A stretch of 64,000 nt of DNA from Oscillospiraceae bacterium. GTDB lineage: Bacteria; Bacillota; Clostridia; Oscillospirales; UBA929. The notes below the pieces were generated by a model, which saw only the letters and a list, made by a program, of their open reading frames with translations, had not been told where the DNA came from and did no database searches. The position numbers and the translations under genes are program-made. Position 1 is the stretch's first letter. The number at the start of each line of letters is the position of its first letter. The stretch lies in assembly GCA_009777475.1 (NCBI GenBank), contig WRLU01000008.1, positions 1 to 64,000 on the forward strand, in the 5' to 3' direction. Of the stretch, positions 45,901-53,496 are shown one piece after another.

Positions 45901-46919
45901 CGATTGCTGTTCAGCCGGGTGATACTGTGACCGTAGATATAAACGCAGGAACTGTTAATTCCACATCAGCAGTAGCTGTCAGTACGCCTCATCCCTCCTC
46001 ATCCCCCACGATTTCTCCCTCATCAACGCCTATTCCGTCCTTCCCGCCTCAGCCCGGGGATGCACTTACCCTTGAGCAGCTTCGCGCCGGTCATGGCTTA
46101 GACTACGGAATGCCGGACATTAAAGTTCCGGCGGAGGGGGATGTATCCGGTTACTTTATTAATTTAACACAGGAAAGGGTTGAAACACCAAACGGCACCT
46201 TTTCTGGGGCTGGCTACACCGCCAATGGCAAAGCAGGTAAAAAAGACATTTCCTCCGAGCTTGTCAAGCTGCTTAACAAAGAGTTAACCCTTGTCATAAC
46301 GGATGGAGGGGCAACGATTGCATTTCCCAAAATCAATGCCCGGCCCAAGCTTGATAAGTCAGACAAAATGGCTGTTAATTATAGCGTGCTGGCAGTCAAT
46401 AGCCCCACTGGCCCACAGGGTAGCAAATGGGCACTGGCTCCGAAAAACACGGATAATATTTCCGAAAAATACGATGTTGGTGTTGCCAATTATGGGGAAA
46501 ATGGGAGTGAACCCAAGCCTGTTAAAAATCCGGCAGTCACCCCGCTCAAATGGGGCAGGATTGATTCTGGCAAGGGGGTGCAGATTGCCGGTTTGCAGAT
46601 GGTGAATAGCAAGCCTAAGGTTTTGAAAACGGTGTACTACTACAGGAATCCCCCTTTGGATACAGATGGCTACACCCCTGCAAGCAAATCCGGGAGGGTT
46701 AGCGTTACCACCTTCAACAAAGCTCTGAAATCGGTTGCAAAGGCCCCGCCTAAAAACCAGCTAAGCTTCAAAATTGGGGCATTTATAAACGGCATAGAGC
46801 AGACAGATAAAGGTAAAAGGGATGTATACGATGGCGACCTTATATGGTTCGGCGGCGGCAAAAAAGCTCCTACTGCACCTGTTGCAGTTAGCGGCGTTGG
46901 CATGGTCAGACAGCCTTAA
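42906..46919 (+). CDS. secreted GH95 alpha-L-fucosidase-like enzyme with F5/8C insert and shared C-terminal module
   Basis: Glycoside hydrolase family 95 protein of 1337 residues; known members remove terminal fucose or galactose from glycans. A signal peptide covers residues 1-32. The GH95 N-terminal domain starts with PLGNGRMGAMVFGG near 57 and is interrupted at about 182-320 by a discoidin (F5/8 type C, CBM32-like) domain. In the catalytic barrel the Asn pair is in HANINVQMNYWP, the acid Glu in GFSPEHGAFS and the Asp in FQIDGNFGAAAG, so it should be active. A Pro/Ser/Thr linker precedes the last 256 residues, which match the C-termini of the proteins at 9401-12322 and 62768-64000 (GYFINLTQER, VNYSVLAV, GSKWALAPK, KKAPTAPV). 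The ATG at 42906 has AGGAGGG; an upstream GTG would add unlikely residues. Confidence 0.92.
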   Translation: MFKKVLAIFVLTALVCGLFSLAVPLPPVAGAATQPPLRLRYDSPADLEKWEQEALPLGNGRMGAMVFGGIAEDRIQINEHTVWSGGPGALANYSQARLGSRGSSTVKNALEALQDSIQSKVSNLSGGDYPGYYPNEEYLGDRGLALQEQSLLEQLEGNRGGSFGSYQTLGDIWINDPVYSKARVSGYSASHEPGNAGERSGNLFDGNTATKYYAGDNPPMPIVFTWSYDKAITAQAYAIGSGNDVPERDPMVWVLEGGNSASGPWNTLNTQDRAEHFANRGTLYTFGIASGNQGSYRYYRLTVTATGGSPLQFSEIQLNETGQAVPPQASSYERWLDIDSAVAGEQFTVGGVTYTKEYFISNPGNIMAIRMAASQQGALTRDIEIRTPQPAVTITSSGNTITMQGCPGDHSQPDRLLFAKQVRVINTGGTVEASGSTIKVSGADSMLILMSAGSNYFQQTDGSDNYFYTQDPDVVLSAVSSRVNTASASNYWQLKDAHTSDYKELFDRVKLNLNNAAEVNSMTTDVLRSRYPSGNTAAQNSYLEILYYQFGRYLLISSSRAGPGSLPANLQGIWADGLTPPWASDYHANINVQMNYWPAHQANLSECAEPMVGFIKSLVKRGEQTAQHFHRNPNGGNVRGWTTYHENNIWGFAAPSSGWHQGFYFPAAAAWLCQDLWEQYQFTQNISFLEANYDAMLQAALFWVDTLWTDSRDGSLVANPGFSPEHGAFSLGVSSDQAIIWELFDMVEKASGVLGLASAELNQVKEAKARLHLPQIGSQGHYLEWKDEQSMDITGNDNPAGLRKINGDAQVGLGGKHRHVNQLHGLHPGTLAIAGRPEDTENLTAMQKTLETRGDGGTGWSMAWKINFWARLRNGNRAGAMVNQIIQNSTLPNLFDTHPPFQIDGNFGAAAGISEMMLQSQGGSIDLLPSIPSMWDNGSVSGLKARGNFEVDMAWANQKLQIADIKAISGGRCVLSYEGLGNLQFVNFAIEKIDNDTISIAVQPGDTVTVDINAGTVNSTSAVAVSTPHPSSSPTISPSSTPIPSFPPQPGDALTLEQLRAGHGLDYGMPDIKVPAEGDVSGYFINLTQERVETPNGTFSGAGYTANGKAGKKDISSELVKLLNKELTLVITDGGATIAFPKINARPKLDKSDKMAVNYSVLAVNSPTGPQGSKWALAPKNTDNISEKYDVGVANYGENGSEPKPVKNPAVTPLKWGRIDSGKGVQIAGLQMVNSKPKVLKTVYYYRNPPLDTDGYTPASKSGRVSVTTFNKALKSVAKAPPKNQLSFKIGAFINGIEQTDKGKRDVYDGDLIWFGGGKKAPTAPVAVSGVGMVRQP

Positions 46920-46945
46920 CCGCAATTTGAGAGGAGCTTTTTTAC

Positions 46946-48439
46946 ATGCCAACAGGTAATATTTACGTTGCTTTATTGATATGCATAGGGCTTATGCTCA
47001 TACTTTTGACAGTAGGGGTAGTTGTTGCCGTACGTACGGCGCGTATCAAGCCGCGCAGCCTTCCTTCTCCCCGCCGCCCCTCATACGATCAAGAAGCAGT
47101 TGCCAGGGTTACTGAAGCTTTGAGTAACTTGATTCGGTTTCAAACTGTATCCAATCCCGGTTCGGCCCAGGGTGATTCGGAAGCATTTTTGAATATGTGG
47201 AGATATTTACAAAACAGATACCCATTGTGCCACGAACATCTTGAATGCGAACAGGTAAATAGTTTTTCCCTCCTCTATCGTTGGGTGTCTCCTGATCCTA
47301 AGGGGGATCCGATCATGCTGTGTGCTCATATGGACTGTGCTGTTGCTGCCGGAACTTGGAAACATCCTCCATTTGCCGGTAAGGTGGAGGGTGGTTTTGT
47401 CTGGGGCAGAGGGGCTTTGAGCGGCAAAGCTAATTTGACCTGTGTCCTGGAGGTCATTGAAAGTCTGCTGTCAACAAAGGCACAGGTCGGACGCGATGTA
47501 TACTTAGCATTCGGCCATGATAAGGAAATGGGAGGGGTGCAAGGGGCGGGTCAGATTGCCCAGCTTTTAGCATCGAGAGGGATCCGGTTTTCAATGATTT
47601 TAGACGAAGGCAACCCTATTTCAGACAGTGCTTTGCCAATCAGTTGCCCGGTAATTGAAGTAGGGGTAGCTGAAAAGGGAAACATAAACGTAAGACTTTC
47701 TGCAATTGGTGAATGTGGCAGCTCCGCTGAACCGCCCGAGCATACTTCACTAAGCTTTATCAGCGAGGCATTATGCCGGGTTGCATTTCGCGCCCAAAAA
47801 GCCAGGCTGTCACCGGTCATAAAGGATACCCTTAAGGGCTTAGCTCCTTGGTTACCATACAAAAGCCGGATGCTAATAACTAATTTATGGTTATTTAGAA
47901 GGGCCTTTTTGAAAAAACTTCGCCAAAATTCCCGAACCGCACCGTTGGTATGCTCTACCGTTGCCGCTGTTATGTCATCATGCGGTCACAGTCCGGGTGT
48001 ACTTCCGCCGATTGCTGAGGCTATTCTTAATATTAGGGTATTGCCCGGGGATAATGAGCGGATACTTATGGTGTGGCTTGATGCTCTTATTGCAGACTTG
48101 CCTATGAAAACCGAGGTTTTATTTTCGGCAAACCCCTCTAAGGTTTCAGACTATCATGGGGAAGAATACCAGATGCTTACAGCCTCGCTGTGTGATGCAT
48201 TCGATACTCTTCCGGTTATACCTATTTTACAATGCGCTGGAAGTGATGCAAAATACTATGAGCCCCTCTGCTCCTGTGTTTTTAGGATGTCGCCCTTTAT
48301 TGTTGCCCCTGGTGACAGAAAGGGTATATGCGGCAACAATGAGCGGGTATCAGTACCTTCGTTGGGCGCGGGTGTTCAGTTTTACCGCAGCTTTATTGAG
48401 CGGGCGGCGTTAGTTAAGGCTCCGCCCGGCGATGCATGA
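46946..48439 (+). CDS. membrane-anchored M20 peptidase homologue lacking catalytic residues
   Basis: M20 metallopeptidase fold (carboxypeptidase S/PM20D1 type), 497 residues, with an N-terminal membrane helix at about 7-29. The family pattern is easy to follow but key sites are changed. The first metal His is kept (H128 in CAHMDC) and so is the Asp in LDEGN (D220). The bridging Asp of WGRGALDDK is Ser159, the general-base Glu of GHDEE is Lys193, and the last metal His of HGxNER is Cys462. The dimer-interface His of GGHSS is also gone. Catalysis with the usual two-zinc mechanism therefore looks impossible. The frame is intact. It may bind peptides or acyl-amino acids without cutting. It begins 27 bp after the GH95 gene. 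Confidence 0.82.
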   Translation: MPTGNIYVALLICIGLMLILLTVGVVVAVRTARIKPRSLPSPRRPSYDQEAVARVTEALSNLIRFQTVSNPGSAQGDSEAFLNMWRYLQNRYPLCHEHLECEQVNSFSLLYRWVSPDPKGDPIMLCAHMDCAVAAGTWKHPPFAGKVEGGFVWGRGALSGKANLTCVLEVIESLLSTKAQVGRDVYLAFGHDKEMGGVQGAGQIAQLLASRGIRFSMILDEGNPISDSALPISCPVIEVGVAEKGNINVRLSAIGECGSSAEPPEHTSLSFISEALCRVAFRAQKARLSPVIKDTLKGLAPWLPYKSRMLITNLWLFRRAFLKKLRQNSRTAPLVCSTVAAVMSSCGHSPGVLPPIAEAILNIRVLPGDNERILMVWLDALIADLPMKTEVLFSANPSKVSDYHGEEYQMLTASLCDAFDTLPVIPILQCAGSDAKYYEPLCSCVFRMSPFIVAPGDRKGICGNNERVSVPSLGAGVQFYRSFIERAALVKAPPGDA

Positions 48440-48520
48440 TGTGCCATGACTTTCATATCAGAATAAACCAACAGAGGTCAAACAATTATTGGCTTATAAA
48501 TTAAAGGAGGAAATTGATAC

Positions 48521-49813
48521 ATGAAAGCATACTGGGAGCCTGAGAAGGAAACTATGAGCAAGGATGCGCTTGTCGCGCTACAAAACAGGCGATTGGAAAG
48601 ACAACTGGAGGCTGTCTATAAAAATGTGCTCCCATACAAGGAAAAGATGGTAAAGTCAGGGGTCGAGCCGGGGGATATAAAAGGTATTGAGGATTTGCAC
48701 AAGCTGCCCTTTACCGTTAAAACAGATTTGCGCGATAATTACCCTTACGGCCTGTTTGCTACACCTATGCGCGATGTAGTGAGAATTCACGCATCTTCCG
48801 GAACTACCGGAAAGCAAACGGTTGTAGGGTATACCCAGGATGATATTGCCATATGGAATGAGTGTATGGCTCGTTCCTTAACTATGACCGGCGCAACGAA
48901 GGATGATGTTGTTCATGTGTCTTACGGTTACGGCTTGTTTACCGGGGGCTTAGGCGGTCATTATGGCGGTGAAGCAATTGGTGCCGCCACAGTGCCGGCA
49001 TCGGTGGGCAACACCAAGCGGCAGTTGCAGATGTTTGAGGATTTTGGCTCCACCGTGTTGCTCTGTACTCCTTCTTACGCAATGTACTTAGGGGAAATGG
49101 TAGAAAACGCCGGGATTAAAGAGAAACTTAAACTTCGCATAGGTGTTCACGGCGCAGAACCCTGGACAGAGGGTCTTAGGGAGCAAATCGAACAGGCACT
49201 AGGCTTGATCTGCTACGATATCTTCGGCTTGTCTGAAATATGTGGACCAGGGGTATCATGTGAGTGTCAGGCGCGTGATGGGCTGCACGTGCAGGAAGAC
49301 CATTTTTACCCTGAGATAATCGACCCGGTCACCGGAGAGCCTCAGCCGGATAATGTGCCGGGCGAGTTGGTTTTCACCTGCCTCACCAAACAGGCCCTGC
49401 CGCTGATTCGTTACAATACCCGGGATATCACCACATTGACCCATCAGCCATGTTCATGCGGGCGTACGATGGTGCGTATGGGCAAAATCACCGGGCGTAC
49501 CGATGATATGCTGATAATCAGGGGAGTGAATGTCTTTCCTTCGCAGATAGAAAGTGTGCTTATGGAAATCCCGGAGGCCTCCCCGAATTATTTTATAACG
49601 GTTGACAGGGAGAATAATTTAGACACCTTAGAGGTTCAGGTAGAGCTTAGGGAGTTTTCAGATGAGATTCGCCTTATGTCGCACCTGGAGGAAAGAATCA
49701 CCCATGAGATTTTAAGCATATTAGGCATATCCGTGAAAGTAATCTTGACTGCGCCTGGAACTATTGCACGCAGTGAGGGCAAGGCTAAGCGGGTTCAGGA
49801 TAATCGAAAATAG
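48521..49813 (+). CDS. paaK: phenylacetate-CoA ligase family protein
   Basis: AMP-forming acyl-CoA ligase of the PaaK type, 430 residues, which activates aryl acids such as phenylacetate with ATP and CoA. It has the N-terminal YWEPEKETMSKDAL opening, the P-loop-like ASSGTTGKQTVVGYT near 98, the DIFGLSEICGPGVS block near 235, and GRTDDMLIIRGVNVFPSQIE near 327. In anaerobes such proteins may recycle indole- or phenyl-acetate during amino acid fermentation. It has a strong AAAGGAGG site and is followed by a tandem-ACT protein, a pairing seen in many anaerobes. Confidence 0.93.
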   Translation: MKAYWEPEKETMSKDALVALQNRRLERQLEAVYKNVLPYKEKMVKSGVEPGDIKGIEDLHKLPFTVKTDLRDNYPYGLFATPMRDVVRIHASSGTTGKQTVVGYTQDDIAIWNECMARSLTMTGATKDDVVHVSYGYGLFTGGLGGHYGGEAIGAATVPASVGNTKRQLQMFEDFGSTVLLCTPSYAMYLGEMVENAGIKEKLKLRIGVHGAEPWTEGLREQIEQALGLICYDIFGLSEICGPGVSCECQARDGLHVQEDHFYPEIIDPVTGEPQPDNVPGELVFTCLTKQALPLIRYNTRDITTLTHQPCSCGRTMVRMGKITGRTDDMLIIRGVNVFPSQIESVLMEIPEASPNYFITVDRENNLDTLEVQVELREFSDEIRLMSHLEERITHEILSILGISVKVILTAPGTIARSEGKAKRVQDNRK

Positions 49814-49826
49814 GAGGAAGTAAATT

Positions 49827-50258
49827 ATGTTAATTGATCAAGTCTCGGTTTTTGTACGCAATAGCCCCGGTCAGCTTGAAACGGTTATGAGTGTTTTAGA
49901 GGGAGGTGGCATTGATATTAGGGCGTTGTCATTGGCGGATACGAGCGATTTTGGCATATTGAGGATTATTGTAAACAATCCAGGCGAAGCTCTTGATGTG
50001 CTTCAGAAAAATGGAGTGATGGCTAAAATCACGGAGGTTATCGCGGTAAAGCTTGACGATAAGCCAGGCGGATTGCAAAGAGTGTTGTCCGTACTTTCCG
50101 GAAAGGGCATTTCTGTCGAATACATCTATGCCTTTATTACAAGGAAGGATCAGGATGCCTGCGTTATTATGCGTGTTGAAAATAATGCCGATGCCGTTGT
50201 TGCCCTTAAAGGTGCCTCAATAGCCCTTTTGCCCCCGGAGGATATATATGGGCTTTGA
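49827..50258 (+). CDS. tandem ACT-domain protein
   Basis: A 143-residue protein made of two ACT domains (about 1-68 and 70-143), with the typical QVSVFVRNSPGQLETVMSVLEGGGI opening and the second KLDDKPGGLQRVLSVL unit. ACT domains bind amino acids or other small molecules. Proteins of this type sit right after paaK genes and probably sense an aromatic amino acid or acid. The start has AGGAGG. It overlaps the next gene by 11 bp. Confidence 0.9.
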   Translation: MLIDQVSVFVRNSPGQLETVMSVLEGGGIDIRALSLADTSDFGILRIIVNNPGEALDVLQKNGVMAKITEVIAVKLDDKPGGLQRVLSVLSGKGISVEYIYAFITRKDQDACVIMRVENNADAVVALKGASIALLPPEDIYGL

Positions 50259-51471
50259 TGAAATATGCAATACCGCTGAACTCAACGCATTGTCTTTGTT
50301 TCGGGAAATAGATAAAACAGCATATCAAAACACCCAGAAGGTATGGAGTGCTTTTCATAAAAACCGTGTTTCGGACAGTCATTTTGCAGGGACAACCGGA
50401 TACGGCTATGACGATGCCGGAAGGGAAGCCCTTGACAAGGTGATGGCAGAGATAATGGGATGCGAGGACGCTATTGTCCGTGTTCAATTTGTCAGCGGAA
50501 CACACGCTATTGCCTGTGCACTGAAGGCTGCTTCCCCCAACGGGGAGGGATATTTAAGCGTGATAGGCGATCCGTATGATACACTGCGCGGCATACTTCC
50601 TTATACCGCCGTTCTGCCCACTAAAATGGGCGAGGTGGATTTTCCAGCTGTAAGAGAAGCGATTTTGAGGGAAGAGCCCCCGGCGGTACTGATTCAGCGT
50701 TCGCGAGGATATTCAAACCGTAAATCCTTGTCAGCAGATACCATCGGGGAGCTGGTCCGTTTGATAAAATCGTGTGACCCATCAATTGTCGCGGTGGTTG
50801 ATAATTGCTATGCCGAATTTACGGAAATAGCAGAACCGGGAACGTCAGGAGCCGACCTTGTTGCAGGATCGCTGATTAAAAATCCGGGCGGTGGCTTGGC
50901 TGTGACTGGCGGGTATATTGCCGGGAAGCAAGAGCTTGTCACTAAAGCCGCCGATCACCTGACCGCTCCTGGCATAGGCAGGGGGGTAGGCTCATCCTTA
51001 GGTCAGAACAGGCTACTGTTTCAAGGGCTGTTTACCGCACCCCACGTAGTGGCGCAGGCACTTAAAACGGCGATTTTCTGTGCTGGGGTTATGGAGCAAA
51101 TGGGCTTTTCCGTATCTCCGCTACCGTGTGAAGATAGGGTAGATATTACACAAATGATTTCATTTGAAACCCGAGAGCAATTACTCTCATTTGTCAGGGG
51201 CATCCAAAAGGGGAGCCCGGTAGATAGCTTTGTCAGGCCTGAGCCTTGGGCTATGCCTGGTTACCATGACGAGGTAATCATGGCGGCAGGGACATTTATA
51301 CAGGGTGCCTCAATTGAGCTGTCTTGCGATGCACCTATAAGGGAGCCGTTTTGTGCGTATATGCAGGGCGGACTTACATATGAAGCTGGAAAGCTAGGGG
51401 TTATGACTGCTGTTGCTGAAATTTTAGGGTGGGATAAAATTCAAGCTAGAGGTGAAAAAAATGAAAAATAG
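50248..51471 (+). CDS. methionine gamma-lyase family (YnbB/aluminium-resistance type) PLP protein
   Basis: PLP-dependent fold-type I protein of 407 residues, belonging to the group named methionine gamma-lyase family or aluminium resistance protein; its true reaction is not known. The FAGTTGYGYDDAGREALDKVMAEI and VQFVSGTHAIA segments near the N-terminus, VVDNCYAEF, and the PLP-lysine segment AGSLIKNPGGGLAVTGGYIAG near 208 are characteristic. The ATG overlaps the ACT gene by 11 bp and has a CGGAGG site, so translation is coupled. Confidence 0.88.
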   Translation: MGFDEICNTAELNALSLFREIDKTAYQNTQKVWSAFHKNRVSDSHFAGTTGYGYDDAGREALDKVMAEIMGCEDAIVRVQFVSGTHAIACALKAASPNGEGYLSVIGDPYDTLRGILPYTAVLPTKMGEVDFPAVREAILREEPPAVLIQRSRGYSNRKSLSADTIGELVRLIKSCDPSIVAVVDNCYAEFTEIAEPGTSGADLVAGSLIKNPGGGLAVTGGYIAGKQELVTKAADHLTAPGIGRGVGSSLGQNRLLFQGLFTAPHVVAQALKTAIFCAGVMEQMGFSVSPLPCEDRVDITQMISFETREQLLSFVRGIQKGSPVDSFVRPEPWAMPGYHDEVIMAAGTFIQGASIELSCDAPIREPFCAYMQGGLTYEAGKLGVMTAVAEILGWDKIQARGEKNEK

Positions 51472-52654
51472 AGTTAATTTAGCAACGCTGGCTGTTTTGA
51501 TAGCACTTACGGCAGTAACGTCAGGAGTTATTGTCCAATGGTATGTTATGGAGAACGTCAATAGCGACCTTGATGAATATTATCAGGAACGGAGGGAGCT
51601 AAAGGCCTTTATGGAGGCAAAGGAAAAGATAGAAAAGGAGTTTGTGGGTGAATATGATGCCGAAAAACTCATGCACGGTGCCATAGAGGGGATGGTGGGG
51701 ACATTGGGAGATCAATGGTCTCATTATTGGACCCCCGATTCCTTCAGGACACATACAGAGGATCTCGGTGCAGGCATCGGTGCGGAGTTAAAGCCGGCAG
51801 GGGATAACAGTGGAATGGAAATTGCGGCGATTGAGAAAAATTCACCTGCGGCAAAGGCACAGCTGAAAATCGGGGATGTAATCACTGAAATCGATGGCAA
51901 AGATACCAAAAATGCCGATGATGCGGCTCAGTGGCTTAAAGGCGAGGAGTATACTGATGTTGAAATAACTATTTTGCGTGATGGAAAAGAAAAGAATTAC
52001 ACTATTATGCGTGAACGGATAACCAAGGAATTGCTCAACCATAAAATTCTCAATTCCGCAGGATATATACAGATAGGCAGATTTGAAAACCGTGTAGATA
52101 CCGAGTTCATAGACACTGTAGACCAGCTTATATCCGGAGGGGTTAAGGGGTTGGTTGTTGATGTCAGAAATAATCCGGGCGGAGAACTGAAGATTTTGCG
52201 GCCAATGCTCAACCATCTGCTTGATGACAATGGACCGCGGGGCGATGGCACATTAATCTCCCTAAAATATAAAGACGGTTCAGAAGAGACCTTGTACTCG
52301 GAGGGGAAGGGCGTTGAAACTCCATTGGTTGTTTTGGTTAACAACGACAGCTACAGTGCGGCTGAGTTTTTTGCCGCCTGCCTGCAGGAGTTTAACAGGG
52401 CAGAAATAGTCGGAGAAAAAACCGGGGGCAAGGGTCATGCTCAAAGCACCTTCCAGCTTTCCGATGGTAGCGGGATATTGTTCTCTACAAGCGAATATTT
52501 TACCCCAAGCGGAAAAAGCCTTGCTGAAACCGGAATGATGCCCGATCACGAAATACCCATGACCCAAGACGAAAAAATGTTAATTGGCAGCGCAGAGCCG
52601 GAAAAAGACAAGCAGCTTCAAAAAGCACTGCAGCTGCTGGGGGCGATAAGCTGA
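51461..52654 (+). CDS. S41 family carboxy-terminal processing protease
   Basis: Membrane-anchored serine protease of the CtpA/Prc family, 397 residues. A signal-anchor helix is at about 6-26. A PDZ domain follows (about 85-170, with IEKNSPAAKAQLKIGDVITEIDG). In the catalytic domain the Ser is in NNDSYSAAEFF and the Lys in VGEKTGGKG, the Ser-Lys pair of the family. It trims C-termini of exported proteins. The ATG at 51461 is used because AGAGGTG fits it; a GTG 9 bp upstream is too close. It overlaps the preceding gene by 11 bp and the biotin ligase gene by one base. Confidence 0.92.
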   Translation: MKNRVNLATLAVLIALTAVTSGVIVQWYVMENVNSDLDEYYQERRELKAFMEAKEKIEKEFVGEYDAEKLMHGAIEGMVGTLGDQWSHYWTPDSFRTHTEDLGAGIGAELKPAGDNSGMEIAAIEKNSPAAKAQLKIGDVITEIDGKDTKNADDAAQWLKGEEYTDVEITILRDGKEKNYTIMRERITKELLNHKILNSAGYIQIGRFENRVDTEFIDTVDQLISGGVKGLVVDVRNNPGGELKILRPMLNHLLDDNGPRGDGTLISLKYKDGSEETLYSEGKGVETPLVVLVNNDSYSAAEFFAACLQEFNRAEIVGEKTGGKGHAQSTFQLSDGSGILFSTSEYFTPSGKSLAETGMMPDHEIPMTQDEKMLIGSAEPEKDKQLQKALQLLGAIS

Positions 52655-53415
52655 TGGATATTCAACCTTACCTAAGGACCCGGCAATGCCAGGTTGAGTG
52701 GTACCATTGCCTGGAATCAACAAATAAGACAGCAAGAGAAAAAGCTAATAACGGCGCATTACACGGCACCGTTATTATCGCAAATAGTCAGACCGCCGGC
52801 AAGGGGAAATTTGGGAAAAATTTTTTTTCCCCGGCAGGACTGGGGCTGTATATGAGCCTTATTCTTTTACCCCAACAGATGAACCTTGACCCTTTGTTAA
52901 CCACAATCTATGCCGGGGTATCGGTCTGTCAGGCAATAGAAGAATTGACAGAATTGGTGCCGGGTATCAAATGGGCAAATGATATTTTAATAAATGGGAG
53001 GAAAATTTGCGGGATTTTAACTGAAACCGGGGTCGCAGCGAAGAATAGAAGTCGATGGATAGTTTTGGGCATAGGTGTTAATATCTCAATACCGGAGGAA
53101 GCTTTTCCGCAAGAAATACAGAACAGAGCCGCCAGCCTCTTTCTGTCAGGTGTACCGTCACCGGAAACAAAAGAGCGTTTAGCCGCGGGAATTATAGACC
53201 GTATACTAAGCAGTGAGGCTCCGGCTTCGGGTGAAATTATTGGGCAGTATAAGCAAAGGCTTGTTATGTTGGGGCAAATGATAACCGTAACCGGAATGGG
53301 TGAGCCGTATAACGCCTTGGCTGTGGACGTGGATAAGTCAGGCGGTTTGGTTATACGCAAAAACAACGGTAGCATGTCTGTCTTATCCTCCGGGGAAATA
53401 TTTGAGTTCAAATAA
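52654..53415 (+). CDS. birA: biotin-[acetyl-CoA-carboxylase] ligase, catalytic form
   Basis: Attaches biotin to carboxylase subunits by way of biotinyl-AMP. The 253 residues contain the catalytic domain with ESTNKTAREKA near 22, the biotin-binding QTAGKGKFGKNFFSP near 46 (Lys replaces the usual Arg at two positions), KWANDILINGRKICGIL near 108 and GIGVNIS near 138, plus the small C-terminal beta domain. The DNA-binding N-terminus of bifunctional BirA is missing, so it should not act as a repressor. TGATG overlap couples it to the protease gene. Confidence 0.92.
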   Translation: MDIQPYLRTRQCQVEWYHCLESTNKTAREKANNGALHGTVIIANSQTAGKGKFGKNFFSPAGLGLYMSLILLPQQMNLDPLLTTIYAGVSVCQAIEELTELVPGIKWANDILINGRKICGILTETGVAAKNRSRWIVLGIGVNISIPEEAFPQEIQNRAASLFLSGVPSPETKERLAAGIIDRILSSEAPASGEIIGQYKQRLVMLGQMITVTGMGEPYNALAVDVDKSGGLVIRKNNGSMSVLSSGEIFEFK

Positions 53416-53428
53416 ATTTTTTTAATTC

Positions 53429-53457
53429 TTGTCTGAGTCTCGGAAAAGAGCTATAAT
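53429..53457 (+). promoter_or_regulatory. promoter of the leucine-rich-repeat gene
   Basis: TTGTCT at 53429-53434 and a perfect TATAAT at 53452-53457, 17 bp apart, 39 bp before the TTG start. Confidence 0.7.
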
Positions 53458-53496
53458 GTGTAGCAGATGTTTTATTGAAGATCGGGAGGGGTTGTA

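Noticed and set aside
49827-51471. Frameshift between the ACT protein and the methionine gamma-lyase family protein
   Set aside because: The 11-bp overlap is a normal gene junction: the second gene has its own CGGAGG site and both proteins are full length.
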